A DNA stretch of 64,000 nt from Serratia surfactantfaciens. GTDB taxonomy: Bacteria > Pseudomonadota > Gammaproteobacteria > Enterobacterales > Enterobacteriaceae. This document shows, in pieces, positions 19,108 through 27,735 of this stretch. The position numbers and the translations under genes are program-made. Below the pieces are notes generated by a model that saw only the letters and a program-made list of their open reading frames with translations, made no database searches and was not told the DNA's origin. Position 1 is the first letter of the stretch; each line of letters starts with the position of its first letter. The stretch is taken from positions 5,053,645 to 5,117,644 of the forward strand of contig NZ_CP016948.1 of assembly GCF_001642805.2 (NCBI RefSeq), read 5' to 3'.

Positions 19108-20304
19108 TCACGCCGCTTGCACGGCCAGCGTTCGCCGCATTAAGCGATAGCCGCCGGCCGCCACCGCCATAACCACCAGGCCGGCAATGAGCGTGACGCC
19201 GAAGCCGGCCTTGATCCCCACCGCATCGATCGCCAGCCCCGCCAGGGCGGCGCCGAGCGCCACGCCAATCCCCAGGCCGGTCACCATCCAGGTCAATCCT
19301 TCCGTCAAGCGTGAAGGCGGCACGAGGCGTTCAACCAACCCCATGGCGACGATCATGGTTGGCGCGAAAAACAGTCCGGCGACAAACATCGCCGCCGCCA
19401 GCGTTAAGACATTGTGCACCCACAGCAGCGGCAGCGCGGTGAGTGCGGTGGCGAAGGCGGCGTATAAGAACTGCCGGGGCAAGGGAGACGGCAGCTTTAT
19501 TGCGCCGAAAATCAGCCCGGCGAGGCAGGAGCCGCCTGCATAAACAGACAGCACGATGCTGGCGGCGGCCGGCTGCCCTTGCTGCTCGGCTAAGGCCACG
19601 CTGATGACGTCCACGGTGCCGACGATGGTGCCCAGCGCGATCAGCGCCAGCACCAGGATCTGCATCGACGGCATCGCCAGGATGGCGCGCTGCCGCTGGC
19701 GAGTGCGGGGGTAAACCGGAGGCTGAGTGCTTTTTTGCCAGGCGAACGCCGTGACGCCCGCCACCAGAAGCAGCGCGGCCGCCAAAGGGCCGGCCTCAGG
19801 GAAGAGTGAAACGCTGAGCCCCACGGCGATCGGCGGGCCGATGATAAAGGCGACCTCATCCAGTACGGATTCGAATGAAAATGCCGTGTGCAGCTGCGGC
19901 GTGCCGCGATAAATTTCGCTCCAGCGGGCTCTGACCATCGCGGAGATGCTGGGCATGCCGCCCGCGAGCGCGGCGAAGACGAACAGCGTCCAGTCCGGCG
20001 CCCGATAGTGGGTGCAGATCAGCAGCAGCAACAGGGCGAGTGCGCTGACCCCGGTGGCGTAGGGCAGCACGCGGTTTTGGCCGTGGCGGTCCGCCGCGCG
20101 TGCGATTTGCGGCGCGAGCAGCGCCATGGAAAAGGCGAATGTCGCCGCCACCGCACCCGCCAGCCAATAGGAGCCGCGTACCTGCGAAAGCATGGTGATG
20201 ATGCCGATACCGGTCATTGAGATCGGCAGGCGTGCGATCAACCCGGCAGAGGAAAACGCCTTGCTGCCCGGTGCGCTGAACAGTGTGAAATAAGGATTTG
20301 CCAT
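19108..20304 (-). CDS. MFS transporter controlled by the neighbouring TetR protein
   Basis: A 398-residue MFS protein with about 12 membrane segments starting MANPYFTLFSAPGSKAF; the ATG at 20304 follows AGGAG, whereas an ATG 19 codons earlier lies in the operator region and lacks a site. The second half has VERLVPPSRLTEGLTWMVTG, seen in a group of uncharacterised exporters of the DHA1/YdhP-like kind. Its divergent partner is a TetR regulator and two operator dyads lie between them, so an inducible efflux pump is the best guess. No substrate can be inferred. Confidence 0.8.
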   Translation of the reverse strand: MANPYFTLFSAPGSKAFSSAGLIARLPISMTGIGIITMLSQVRGSYWLAGAVAATFAFSMALLAPQIARAADRHGQNRVLPYATGVSALALLLLLICTHYRAPDWTLFVFAALAGGMPSISAMVRARWSEIYRGTPQLHTAFSFESVLDEVAFIIGPPIAVGLSVSLFPEAGPLAAALLLVAGVTAFAWQKSTQPPVYPRTRQRQRAILAMPSMQILVLALIALGTIVGTVDVISVALAEQQGQPAAASIVLSVYAGGSCLAGLIFGAIKLPSPLPRQFLYAAFATALTALPLLWVHNVLTLAAAMFVAGLFFAPTMIVAMGLVERLVPPSRLTEGLTWMVTGLGIGVALGAALAGLAIDAVGIKAGFGVTLIAGLVVMAVAAGGYRLMRRTLAVQAA

Positions 20305-20355
20305 GAAAAGGGCTCCTGAATGTTGGCGGCTCGGTATTCGCGCAATGCCCATCAT

Positions 20356-20404
20356 TGACATACGCCACGTATGTTACGTTAATTGACATACATGGCGTAT
20401 GTCA
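20356..20404. promoter_or_regulatory. Twin TetR operators
   Basis: Two 21-base sites at 20356-20376 and 20384-20404 with the core ACATAC...GTATGT. Each is a dyad and the second, read on the other strand, matches the first at 19 of 21 positions. They lie between the divergent MFS (start 20304) and TetR (start 20442) genes, so the TetR product probably represses both. Confidence 0.75.
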
Positions 20405-20441
20405 ATTATAACGTCATCAATGGCGAGACGGGAGTGAATCC

Positions 20442-21038
20442 ATGGCACGTAAAGCGCGCACAGAAATGATTGAAGAAACCCGGCGTAAGCTGGTGGCGGC
20501 CGCCCGTCAGCAGTTCGGCGGCGTGGGGTATGCCGAGACGGTAATGGATGAGCTTACCGCGCAAGCCGGTATGACGCGCGGTGCGCTCTATCACCATTTT
20601 GGCGACAAGAAGGGATTGTTTTTGGCCGTCGTGCAGGAAATCGACGCCGAAATGGATGCGCGCCTGGCCGACATTACCGCGAGCACGCCAGATGACTGGG
20701 AGGCCTTCGCGGGCCGTTGTCGCGGTTACCTGATCATGATGACGGAGCCGCATGCGCAGCGCATTCTGTTACGCGATTCGCCTTCGGTGCTGGGAGCCGA
20801 CTATCTGCAGGCCAGCAAGTTGGGTTGCATCACCTGGATGACGGGGGCTTTACAGGCGTTGATGGCGCAGCGGCGTATCGCTACCGCCGAACCGGAAGCG
20901 CTGGCGCATTTAATCAATGGTGGCCTGATGGATGCTGCGCTGTGGGTCGCACATCAGCCGGAAAAAGAAACGGCGTTGGAACAGGCGTTAGCCGGTCTGA
21001 ACCTGTTGCTGAACGGGCTGCGTTTTCCCGTCGCTTAA
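20442..21038 (+). CDS. TetR-family repressor
   Basis: A 198-residue TetR protein. The N-terminal helix-turn-helix is VMDELTAQAGMTRGALYHHF near residues 32-51, the most conserved part of the family, and the rest is an all-helical ligand domain with a TetR_C-like end (LINGGLMDAALWVA). It is divergent from the MFS gene at 20304, a standard repressor/efflux arrangement. It ends 36 bases from the stop of the convergent diguanylate cyclase. Confidence 0.88.
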   Translation: MARKARTEMIEETRRKLVAAARQQFGGVGYAETVMDELTAQAGMTRGALYHHFGDKKGLFLAVVQEIDAEMDARLADITASTPDDWEAFAGRCRGYLIMMTEPHAQRILLRDSPSVLGADYLQASKLGCITWMTGALQALMAQRRIATAEPEALAHLINGGLMDAALWVAHQPEKETALEQALAGLNLLLNGLRFPVA

Positions 21039-21074
21039 ATGTTGAAGCCGGCCACCGCGCGTTGCGGCGGCGGC

Positions 21075-22154
21075 TTAGGAGTGAAGGGGAGCGGGCTGGA
21101 CGTTTTGCGCCAGCTGGATATTGTTGCGGCCGCTGTGTTTCGCCAGGTAGAGCGCAGCGTCGGCTGCACCGATCGCCGATTCGACGTCCAGCTTTTCCAA
21201 TGCCGAGATGCCGGCGCTGAGCGTCAGCGTGCCGCTGTGCTGTGGGCTGGCGCCGTGCGGGATGTTCAGTTCCGCCACCCGCTGGCGTACCCGTTCTGCC
21301 AGTTGCGCCGCGTAGCCTTCGTGCACGTTGGTCAGCAGCACCAAAAACTCTTCCCCGCCGTAGCGCACCACGATATCGCGCGAACGCACCGCATCGCGGA
21401 TGGCGACCGCCACTTGTACCAGCGCCCGATCGCCCATCGCATGGCCGTAGCTGTCGTTGTAGACCTTAAAGTGGTCGATATCCAGCAGCAATACGTAGTG
21501 GCGGCCGGTTTGCGGCTCCAGCAGCATATTGATCTTATTCTCCAGCCCACGTCGGTTATAAAGGCCGGTCAGGGGATCGAGCATGCTCAAATTATTGAAT
21601 CTGTCCCGTTCGTTATACAGATTGGCCACCAACGCATGGGTGAAGATTTCGCTGCGTTTCAACATCAGATGATGGAGCGAGAAAGCAATAATAGGTAATA
21701 CCGTAGTGAATAATATCCGCAGGGTATTATGCATGCCGTCCAGGGCCAGGATCATCATTGCAGAGGGCACGGCGTGCAAACAAAAGGCGGTGAAGTTATC
21801 CGTCAGAGAAATAGCGCTGATAAAAAAGATACTGAACAAACTAATTAATAAAAAATCTTGGTTATTCGGTAGGCAATACTGACTTTTGACATAGATATGT
21901 GCGGCCCACAGCAGGCCGAGCACGCTGGCGAACAGGTTGAGTTTGCACTGGTATTGCCGCGGTGTGTACAACGAAAATAGCGCCGCCGCCAGACAAAATA
22001 ACGGTATGCATAATAAAGGCAGAGTAAAAGAAGGGACATCCCTAAAAGGGAACAATAACGTAAATATGGAAGAGGCGGCATTCATCATTAGAAAAATAAA
22101 TAATGCCAGGCGCTGCTTGCTGTTCAGTAATTCCTGATAAGAACGGGCGTTCAT
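21075..22154 (-). CDS. Membrane-bound diguanylate cyclase
   Basis: A 359-residue protein. Residues about 15-175 hold six hydrophobic segments, and residues about 195-350 form a GGDEF domain with the active motif RYGGEEF and, five residues before it, an intact RxxD inhibitory site (RSRD). It should therefore make c-di-GMP at the inner membrane and be subject to product inhibition. I chose ATG 22154 (MNARSYQEL); a TTG 39 codons upstream would extend it without membrane or domain similarity. A ribosome site is weak. No receptor domain that would name the signal was recognised. Confidence 0.85.
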   Translation of the reverse strand: MNARSYQELLNSKQRLALFIFLMMNAASSIFTLLFPFRDVPSFTLPLLCIPLFCLAAALFSLYTPRQYQCKLNLFASVLGLLWAAHIYVKSQYCLPNNQDFLLISLFSIFFISAISLTDNFTAFCLHAVPSAMMILALDGMHNTLRILFTTVLPIIAFSLHHLMLKRSEIFTHALVANLYNERDRFNNLSMLDPLTGLYNRRGLENKINMLLEPQTGRHYVLLLDIDHFKVYNDSYGHAMGDRALVQVAVAIRDAVRSRDIVVRYGGEEFLVLLTNVHEGYAAQLAERVRQRVAELNIPHGASPQHSGTLTLSAGISALEKLDVESAIGAADAALYLAKHSGRNNIQLAQNVQPAPLHS

Positions 22155-22378
22155 ACGGAGGTCACTCTTTGCAAAGTCGTACTGTCGAATAATTAAGGTT
22201 GAGAAGCATTCCCTCGGCGCGAAATATCCACTTGAATTGCATGGTTGACCGTTGTGATTATTATCATGCAAACAGGACTAGGAATTTTCTTATGTCAAAT
22301 TATCATTTTTTCATGCTGGTGTCATCTGGGTTTGGTCACCGTAGCGAAAATGATGCGGCGGCCAAAAAAGTGTTATAT

Positions 22379-22397
22379 GATATTGGTTATCATTATC
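22379..22397. promoter_or_regulatory. Fur box before yjjZ
   Basis: GATATTGGTTATCATTATC matches the 19-base Fur consensus at 16 positions and ends 15 bases before the yjjZ start, next to its GAGGGGG ribosome site. In E. coli, yjjZ is iron-repressed and lies near fhuF, so the site fits the gene. Confidence 0.7.
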
Positions 22398-22412
22398 ACT
22401 TGAGGGGGTGTC

Positions 22413-22697
22413 ATGCTTACTGCCATGATTGCCGCATGCGGGCTGTGGGGCGTCAGTTGGTGCCTCGGCGATCGTCTGGCCAGCGCCTGGGGCGTTTTGC
22501 TGCCGTGCGCGCTGATGCCGCTGCTGGCCTTGATCGACCTGGATATGATGCAGTTGCGCACCCTGATCGTGATAGCGATGTTGGCGACGCTGGTGATGTT
22601 GTTTAACAGCCGGCTGCGTCACTATCTGCTGCTGCCTTCCTGTATGGCGTTGGCGGGCGGCCTGGCGGCCATCAGTCTGAACTTCAGCGTCGGCTAA
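22413..22697 (+). CDS. yjjZ: Small inner-membrane protein, DUF1435 (YjjZ-like)
   Basis: A 94-residue protein with three hydrophobic segments (about residues 2-15, 26-42 and 50-66) and a fourth near the C-terminus; no catalytic motif. It resembles the DUF1435 family, for which no function is known. Placement just before the leucine tRNA cluster equals yjjZ in E. coli. A Fur box overlaps the region before its ribosome site, suggesting expression under iron starvation. fhuF, its usual neighbour, is absent; a diguanylate cyclase stands in that place. Confidence 0.7.
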   Translation: MLTAMIAACGLWGVSWCLGDRLASAWGVLLPCALMPLLALIDLDMMQLRTLIVIAMLATLVMLFNSRLRHYLLLPSCMALAGGLAAISLNFSVG

Positions 22698-22716
22698 ACG
22701 CCGGAAACGGCAAAAC

Positions 22717-22730
22717 CACGCTTATGCGTG
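22717..22730. terminator. Short bidirectional hairpin between yjjZ and the tRNA genes
   Basis: Stem CACGC/GCGTG with a TTAT loop, flanked by AAAA on the left and TTTATC on the right, so it can act for yjjZ on the plus strand and the tRNA transcript on the minus strand. The stem is only 5 bp. Confidence 0.45.
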
Positions 22731-22785
22731 TTTATCATCAATGCGTTGGGATTTTTTCGAGGGAACTGCCGGAGAGATCATCAAT

Positions 22786-22872
22786 TGGTGCGAAGAGAGG
22801 GACTTGAACCCTCACGTCCGTAAGGACACTAACACCTGAAGCTAGCGCGTCTACCAATTCCGCCACCTTCGC
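22786..22872 (-). tRNA. tRNA-Leu (CAG), third gene of the transcript
   Basis: 87 bases with encoded CCA (TGG at the left end on the plus strand). The acceptor stem GCGAAGG pairs with the 3' end, the anticodon loop reads UUCAGGU giving anticodon CAG, and the long class II variable arm GUCC-UUAC-GGAC is present. It equals the major E. coli tRNA-Leu1. It is the promoter-distal copy of three. Confidence 0.98.
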
Positions 22873-22914
22873 ACAGTCGATGTTGTTGCTTTGATTTATA
22901 TTACGTCGCCAGCT

Positions 22915-23001
22915 TGGTGCGAAGAGAGGGACTTGAACCCTCACGTCCGTAAGAACACTAACACCTGAAGCTAGCGCGTCTACCAATTCCGCCACCTTCG
23001 C
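22915..23001 (-). tRNA. tRNA-Leu (CAG), second gene, variable-arm variant
   Basis: Same 87-base tRNA-Leu(CAG) as its neighbours except one base in the variable arm: GUUC replaces GUCC, turning a C-G pair into a U-G pair. It lies 42 bases from the third copy and 35 from the first. Confidence 0.98.
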
Positions 23002-23036
23002 ATCGATGCTGAGTGCAATATAAATCATGTGGTTAT

Positions 23037-23123
23037 TGGTGCGAAGAGAGGGACTTGAACCCTCACGTCCGTAAGGACACTAACACCTGAAGCTAGCGCG
23101 TCTACCAATTCCGCCACCTTCGC
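23037..23123 (-). tRNA. tRNA-Leu (CAG), first gene of the transcript
   Basis: 87 bases with encoded CCA and anticodon CAG, identical to the copy at 22786-22872. It is the promoter-proximal gene; the set corresponds to leuVPQ of E. coli. Confidence 0.98.
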
Positions 23124-23164
23124 GTACCAGAAACATTACCGGAGTAACGTTACCACGGAGGCGA

Positions 23165-23192
23165 ATTCTAGAGATTTTGGCGGACACGTCAA
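23165..23192 (-). promoter_or_regulatory. Promoter of the tRNA-Leu operon
   Basis: On the minus strand TTGACG (23192-23187) and TAGAAT (23170-23165) are 16 bases apart and are followed by a GC-rich stretch (TCGCCTCCG), the discriminator type of stringently controlled stable-RNA promoters. It lies 41 bases before the first tRNA. Confidence 0.7.
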
Positions 23193-23195
23193 TAG

Positions 23196-24140
23196 TTATT
23201 TCCCCGCTTTGCGGGCGTTTGCTGGAAAAACAGCCATATCGCCGCTTTTCTGCTGGTCAAACAGCCAAATCAGCCAATCAATCAACACTCTGACCCGCGG
23301 CGCCAGGAAACGGCCGGGTGGATACATGATGTAAATCGGCATCGGCGGAGGCGGCGTTTCCGCCAACACTTCCACCAGTTCCCCCTGTTTCAGCCAGGGT
23401 GCCAGCGAATAGCGCGCCGCCTGAATCAATCCCATGCCGGCGCGCGCGCCGGCGATGTAGGCATCGGCGCCGCTGACGCTGAGCCGCGCGGGCAGCTCGC
23501 GCAGTTCCAGCTTGCCGCCGCGGCAGAATTCCAGCGGGTAATCGCGGTTGCTGGCCAGGGAAAAATAGCCCACCGCGCGATGCGGCGCCAGGCTATCGAT
23601 GTCGAGTGGCGTGCCGTGAGCCTGCAGATAAGCGGGGGACGCGCAGGTCACCTGCGGCAGCTGGGCGATGCGCCGCGCCGCCAGGCCGTCGTCTTCGGTT
23701 TCCCAGGCGCGCAGCACGCAGTCTACGCCTTCGCGCAACAGATCGACGTGGGTGTCGTTGGCGCCCAGCGCCAGCGTGATGTCGGGATATCGCCGATAAA
23801 AGTCGTCCAGCGCCGGAATCACCACCTCGCGCGCCAGCGAATGGGGCATATCGATGCGCACCTTGCCGGATGGCTGCAGCTTATGCTGGCTGAACAGCGT
23901 GTCCGCCTCTTCCAGCGCCCCCAGCAACTGCACGCAGCGCTGGTAATAGAGGCTGCCTTCGCTGGTCACCTGCACCTGGCGGGTAGTGCGGATCAGCAGG
24001 CGCACGCCCAGCCGCTGTTCCAGCCGTTTCAGCGCGTTGCTGACCGTGGCGCGCGGCAGCTGCAGGCGTTCGGCCGCCCGGCTGAAGCTGCCCAGTTCGA
24101 CGATGCGGGTAAAAATGCGCATGGCTTGAACCTGATCCAT
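23196..24140 (-). CDS. LysR-family regulator, divergent from the aldo/keto reductase
   Basis: A 314-residue LysR protein starting MDQVQAMRIFTRIVELGSFS; the frame is open far upstream but this ATG begins the conserved helix-turn-helix (SRAAERLQLPRATVSNALKR). The effector domain starts near residue 90. Sequence type is the large DmlR/CrgA-like group. The gene is divergent from the aldo/keto reductase at 24259 with 118 bases between starts, so control of that gene is likely. Confidence 0.86.
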   Translation of the reverse strand: MDQVQAMRIFTRIVELGSFSRAAERLQLPRATVSNALKRLEQRLGVRLLIRTTRQVQVTSEGSLYYQRCVQLLGALEEADTLFSQHKLQPSGKVRIDMPHSLAREVVIPALDDFYRRYPDITLALGANDTHVDLLREGVDCVLRAWETEDDGLAARRIAQLPQVTCASPAYLQAHGTPLDIDSLAPHRAVGYFSLASNRDYPLEFCRGGKLELRELPARLSVSGADAYIAGARAGMGLIQAARYSLAPWLKQGELVEVLAETPPPPMPIYIMYPPGRFLAPRVRVLIDWLIWLFDQQKSGDMAVFPANARKAGK

Positions 24141-24210
24141 GTCCACTCCGGATTGTTGGCGATTTTTAAACAGTGATGTGCAATCTGCATTATTTATCTT
24201 TGCCGCGTAA

Positions 24211-25209
<999 letters not shown>

Positions 25210-25214
25210 AAAAA

Positions 25215-25235
25215 AGCGCGGCCTCGGGCCGCGCT
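25215..25235. terminator. Terminator shared by the aldo/keto reductase and rsmC
   Basis: Perfect 9-bp stem (AGCGCGGCC/GGCCGCGCT) with a TCG loop. A run of A precedes it, which is a T-run for the minus-strand rsmC transcript; the aldo/keto reductase stop lies 5 bases before. Confidence 0.8.
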
Positions 25236-25259
25236 CTATCGTTTTCCGCCAACGGGAAC

Positions 25260-26300
25260 TTATTTCTTCTTCGGCGCGCGCGGTGGGCGGCCGACGGTAG
25301 CCTGGTACACCTTGAAGCGGCCGTTCTGCGCCAGCACTTCGTGGCTGCCGAAGGTGGCGTCTAGAATGTCCGGGTACGGCAGGAAGGCGTTGGCGACGAT
25401 GCGCAGCTGGCCGCCGATCGGCAAATGCTTCACCGCGCCGCGGATCAGGGTTTCCGCGGCGGTCAGGCTGGTCTGCAGCCCGTCGTGGAACGGCGGGTTG
25501 GAGATGATCATGTCGAAACGGCCGGTGATGTCGGAGTAAACGTTGCTGACGATCACTTCGCCTTCGATGCCGTTGGCGGCCAGCGTCGCACGGCTGGATT
25601 CCACCGCGGCGGCGTTGACGTCGCTGAGGGTCAGTTTCACCTTCGGCGACAGCTTGGCCATCACCGAGGCCATCACGCCGGCGCCGCAGCCGATGTCCAG
25701 CACCTTGCCTTTCATGTGTTTTTCCAGCGTCGACAGCAGCAGCGAGCTGCCGACGTCCAGGCCATCGCGGCTGAACACGCCCGGCAGCGTTTTCACTTCC
25801 AGATCGTGCAGCTGATAGCTGTCCCACCAGTCGTTCAGATCGAACTCGGTCTGCGCGTCCAGGCGGCCGTGATACAGGCCGCAGCGCCGTGCGCTGTCGA
25901 TTTTCACCAGCGCAACGTGGCCTTCCAGCGTTGGCTCGGCGCTGCGCACGCCGCTGCGGTTTTCACCGACCACGAACACGTCCACGCCTACCGGCAACAG
26001 CGCCAGGAGGTTGCACAGTTGGAATTGCGCCTCCTGCTTGCTCTTCGGCCAGTAGTAAACCAGCGTGTCGCAGTCGGCGACGAAAGCGGGATCGACGGTC
26101 AAACCGAACTGCACGTTATCGCCCATCGTCCGGTTCAGTAACTGCCAGTGATGGTAATGCTGAGTGTGGACGCGCACGTCCGCGGCCTCGAATTGGGCCG
26201 GCAGGCTGTCCTGCAGGTCGCCGGCAAACAGCACGCGGCGTTCGATAAATTCATCACTGTGGCGCAGCATGACTTCACTGGCGGGGGTTAATGCAGACAT
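25260..26300 (-). CDS. rsmC: 16S rRNA (guanine-1207-N2)-methyltransferase
   Basis: A 346-residue protein (E. coli RsmC has 343) with a degenerate N-terminal methyltransferase-like domain and a functional C-terminal one. The SAM-binding loop is [12 protein letters not shown] near residue 200 and the N2-guanine motif NPPFHDG near 268. ATG 26300 begins [18 protein letters not shown] as in the family. It methylates G1207 of 16S rRNA in the 30S subunit. Divergent from holD, as in E. coli. Confidence 0.95.
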   Translation of the reverse strand: MSALTPASEVMLRHSDEFIERRVLFAGDLQDSLPAQFEAADVRVHTQHYHHWQLLNRTMGDNVQFGLTVDPAFVADCDTLVYYWPKSKQEAQFQLCNLLALLPVGVDVFVVGENRSGVRSAEPTLEGHVALVKIDSARRCGLYHGRLDAQTEFDLNDWWDSYQLHDLEVKTLPGVFSRDGLDVGSSLLLSTLEKHMKGKVLDIGCGAGVMASVMAKLSPKVKLTLSDVNAAAVESSRATLAANGIEGEVIVSNVYSDITGRFDMIISNPPFHDGLQTSLTAAETLIRGAVKHLPIGGQLRIVANAFLPYPDILDATFGSHEVLAQNGRFKVYQATVGRPPRAPKKK

Positions 26301-26446
26301 CAGATATTGGCTCCTGGAAATGAGACCGGGGATTATAGAGCTTTGTGGCGATATGTTCGACGGGTTTGTTGGCGCGGGCTGCGCGGGTTTGTTAGCATAG
26401 CGCGGCGCATGGCAGGCATGGCGCACCACAACGGGTAGGAATCGGC

Positions 26447-26884
26447 ATGGCATCAAAACGCGACTGGCTGTTACAACAACTGGGTATTACGCAGTGGACA
26501 TTGCGCCGCCCGGGCGTGTTGCAGGGCGAAGTGGCGGTCAGTCTGCCACCCGAGGCGCGCCTGCTGGTGGTCGCGCAGACGTTGCCCGCGCCCGACGATC
26601 CGCTGTTTTGCGACGTGCTGCGCAGCCTGGGGCTGACGCCGGCGCAAACCTACAGCCTGACGCCGGAACAGGCGGCGATGCTGCCTGAAGAGACCACATG
26701 CAACAGTTGGCGGCTGGGCGTGGCGGAACCGCTCGCGGTCGCCGGCGCGCAGCTACACAGCCCGGCGCTGGCCGAGCTTTCCCAAGACGCGGGGGCCAAA
26801 CGCGCCCTCTGGCAGCAGATTTGTCATCATGAACACGATTTCTACCCTGACGGCGGCCGACCTGGCCACAGCCTTCACCATTGA
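26447..26884 (+). CDS. holD: DNA polymerase III psi subunit
   Basis: A 145-residue protein starting [20 protein letters not shown], the conserved N-terminus of HolD that contacts chi (HolC). Psi joins chi to the tau/gamma clamp loader at the replication fork. The last 56 bases overlap rimI in another frame, a conserved holD-rimI arrangement that couples translation. The C-terminal tail encoded inside the overlap is variable. Confidence 0.93.
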   Translation: MASKRDWLLQQLGITQWTLRRPGVLQGEVAVSLPPEARLLVVAQTLPAPDDPLFCDVLRSLGLTPAQTYSLTPEQAAMLPEETTCNSWRLGVAEPLAVAGAQLHSPALAELSQDAGAKRALWQQICHHEHDFYPDGGRPGHSLHH

Positions 26885-27272
26885 GCAAGCCAGCCACGCC
26901 TTTCCCTGGACGGAAACCACCTTCGCCAGCAATCAGGGCGATCGCTACCTTAACCTGAAGCTGAGCGCCGACGGGGAGATGGCGGGATTCGCCATCACGC
27001 AAATCGTGCTGGATGAAGCCACGCTGTTCAACATCGCCATCCATCCACAGTGGCAGCGCCGGGGTTTTGGCCGCCTGCTGCTCAACGGGTTGATCGAACA
27101 GCTGGAGAGCCGTGGCGTGGTCACGCTGTGGCTGGAGGTGCGCGTCTCCAACCAGGCGGCGATCGCGCTGTATGAAGATCTCGGCTTCAACGAAGTCACC
27201 GTGCGCCGCAATTATTACCCGAGCGCCCACGGCCGCGAAGACGCGATCGTGATGGCGCTGCCGTTGGCGTAA
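26829..27272 (+). CDS. rimI: Ribosomal protein bS18 N-alpha-acetyltransferase
   Basis: A 147-residue GNAT enzyme that acetylates the N-terminal Ala of ribosomal protein S18. Motif A with the acetyl-CoA loop QRRGFGRLL lies near residue 78, preceded by the LFNIAIHPQ strand, and motif B is NQAAIALYEDLGF near 110. The start overlaps holD by 56 bases. In E. coli yjjG follows; here that place is taken by a hipBA-like module. Confidence 0.95.
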   Translation: MNTISTLTAADLATAFTIEQASHAFPWTETTFASNQGDRYLNLKLSADGEMAGFAITQIVLDEATLFNIAIHPQWQRRGFGRLLLNGLIEQLESRGVVTLWLEVRVSNQAAIALYEDLGFNEVTVRRNYYPSAHGREDAIVMALPLA

Positions 27273-27308
27273 TCTAAAAACATCCTATTGATTGTTTTCT
27301 TCCCTTTA

Positions 27309-27414
27309 ACAACTTAAAAGTTGTTTCCTGATTAATTTACATCAAACAAGTTGTTTTTCGCTGTGACGACAACTAATTTGTTGTTTATTGTTGAGGAAAC
27401 AATCAATGCGTTGT
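27309..27414. promoter_or_regulatory. Array of four ACAAC/GTTGT operator dyads before the hipBA-like genes
   Basis: Four dyads built from ACAA(C) and (G)TTGT stand at 27309-27324, 27344-27356, 27369-27384 and 27399-27414. The first and third are ACAAC-N6-GTTGT, the fourth ACAAT-N6-GTTGT, and the second is the compact AAACAAGTTGTTT. Centres are about 26-34 bases apart, near three helical turns. The last site ends 12 bases before the antitoxin start. I infer autoregulation by the HTH antitoxin. Confidence 0.7.
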
Positions 27415-27426
27415 TTGGAGGTGGGG

Positions 27427-27732
27427 ATGAGAAAATTATCAGAAATATCCGCGTTGCTGAAAGAAAAGCGCATTGAGTTGGGCTGGAGCCAAAAAGACTT
27501 TTTGATGAAGATTGGCATGACTCAACAGCAATATCAGCGTGTTGAATCGGGCAGCGATATGCGGATGAGCACGCTGCTACGGATATTGGCGGCGATGGAT
27601 TTGGAATATGTTATCGTGCCGAAAAGGTCTGTCCGTGATGTGGAGTGCTTGCTGCAACAGACAGTGAGTCATGCACCAGAAGTGAGTAACTTACAGAATT
27701 TCGAAGAAAAACTGAAAGATCTCGAGGACTAG
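27427..27732 (+). CDS. HipB-like XRE antitoxin/repressor
   Basis: A 101-residue protein with an XRE helix-turn-helix (KRIELGWSQKDFLMKIGMTQ near residues 13-32, then QQYQRVESGSDMRMSTLLR). ATG 27427 follows GGAGGTGGGG closely; earlier in-frame ATG 27406 lies in the fourth operator. It precedes a HipA-type kinase gene by 3 bases. By analogy with HipB it should bind the upstream dyads and neutralise the kinase. The acidic tail (NFEEKLKDLED) is unlike E. coli HipB, whose C-terminal end differs. Confidence 0.85.
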   Translation: MRKLSEISALLKEKRIELGWSQKDFLMKIGMTQQQYQRVESGSDMRMSTLLRILAAMDLEYVIVPKRSVRDVECLLQQTVSHAPEVSNLQNFEEKLKDLED

Positions 27733-27735
27733 CGA

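Noticed and set aside
22738..23028. Minus-strand ORF encoding repeats of VAELVDALASGV
   Set aside because: It is the conceptual translation of the tRNA-Leu genes, a well-known false annotation.
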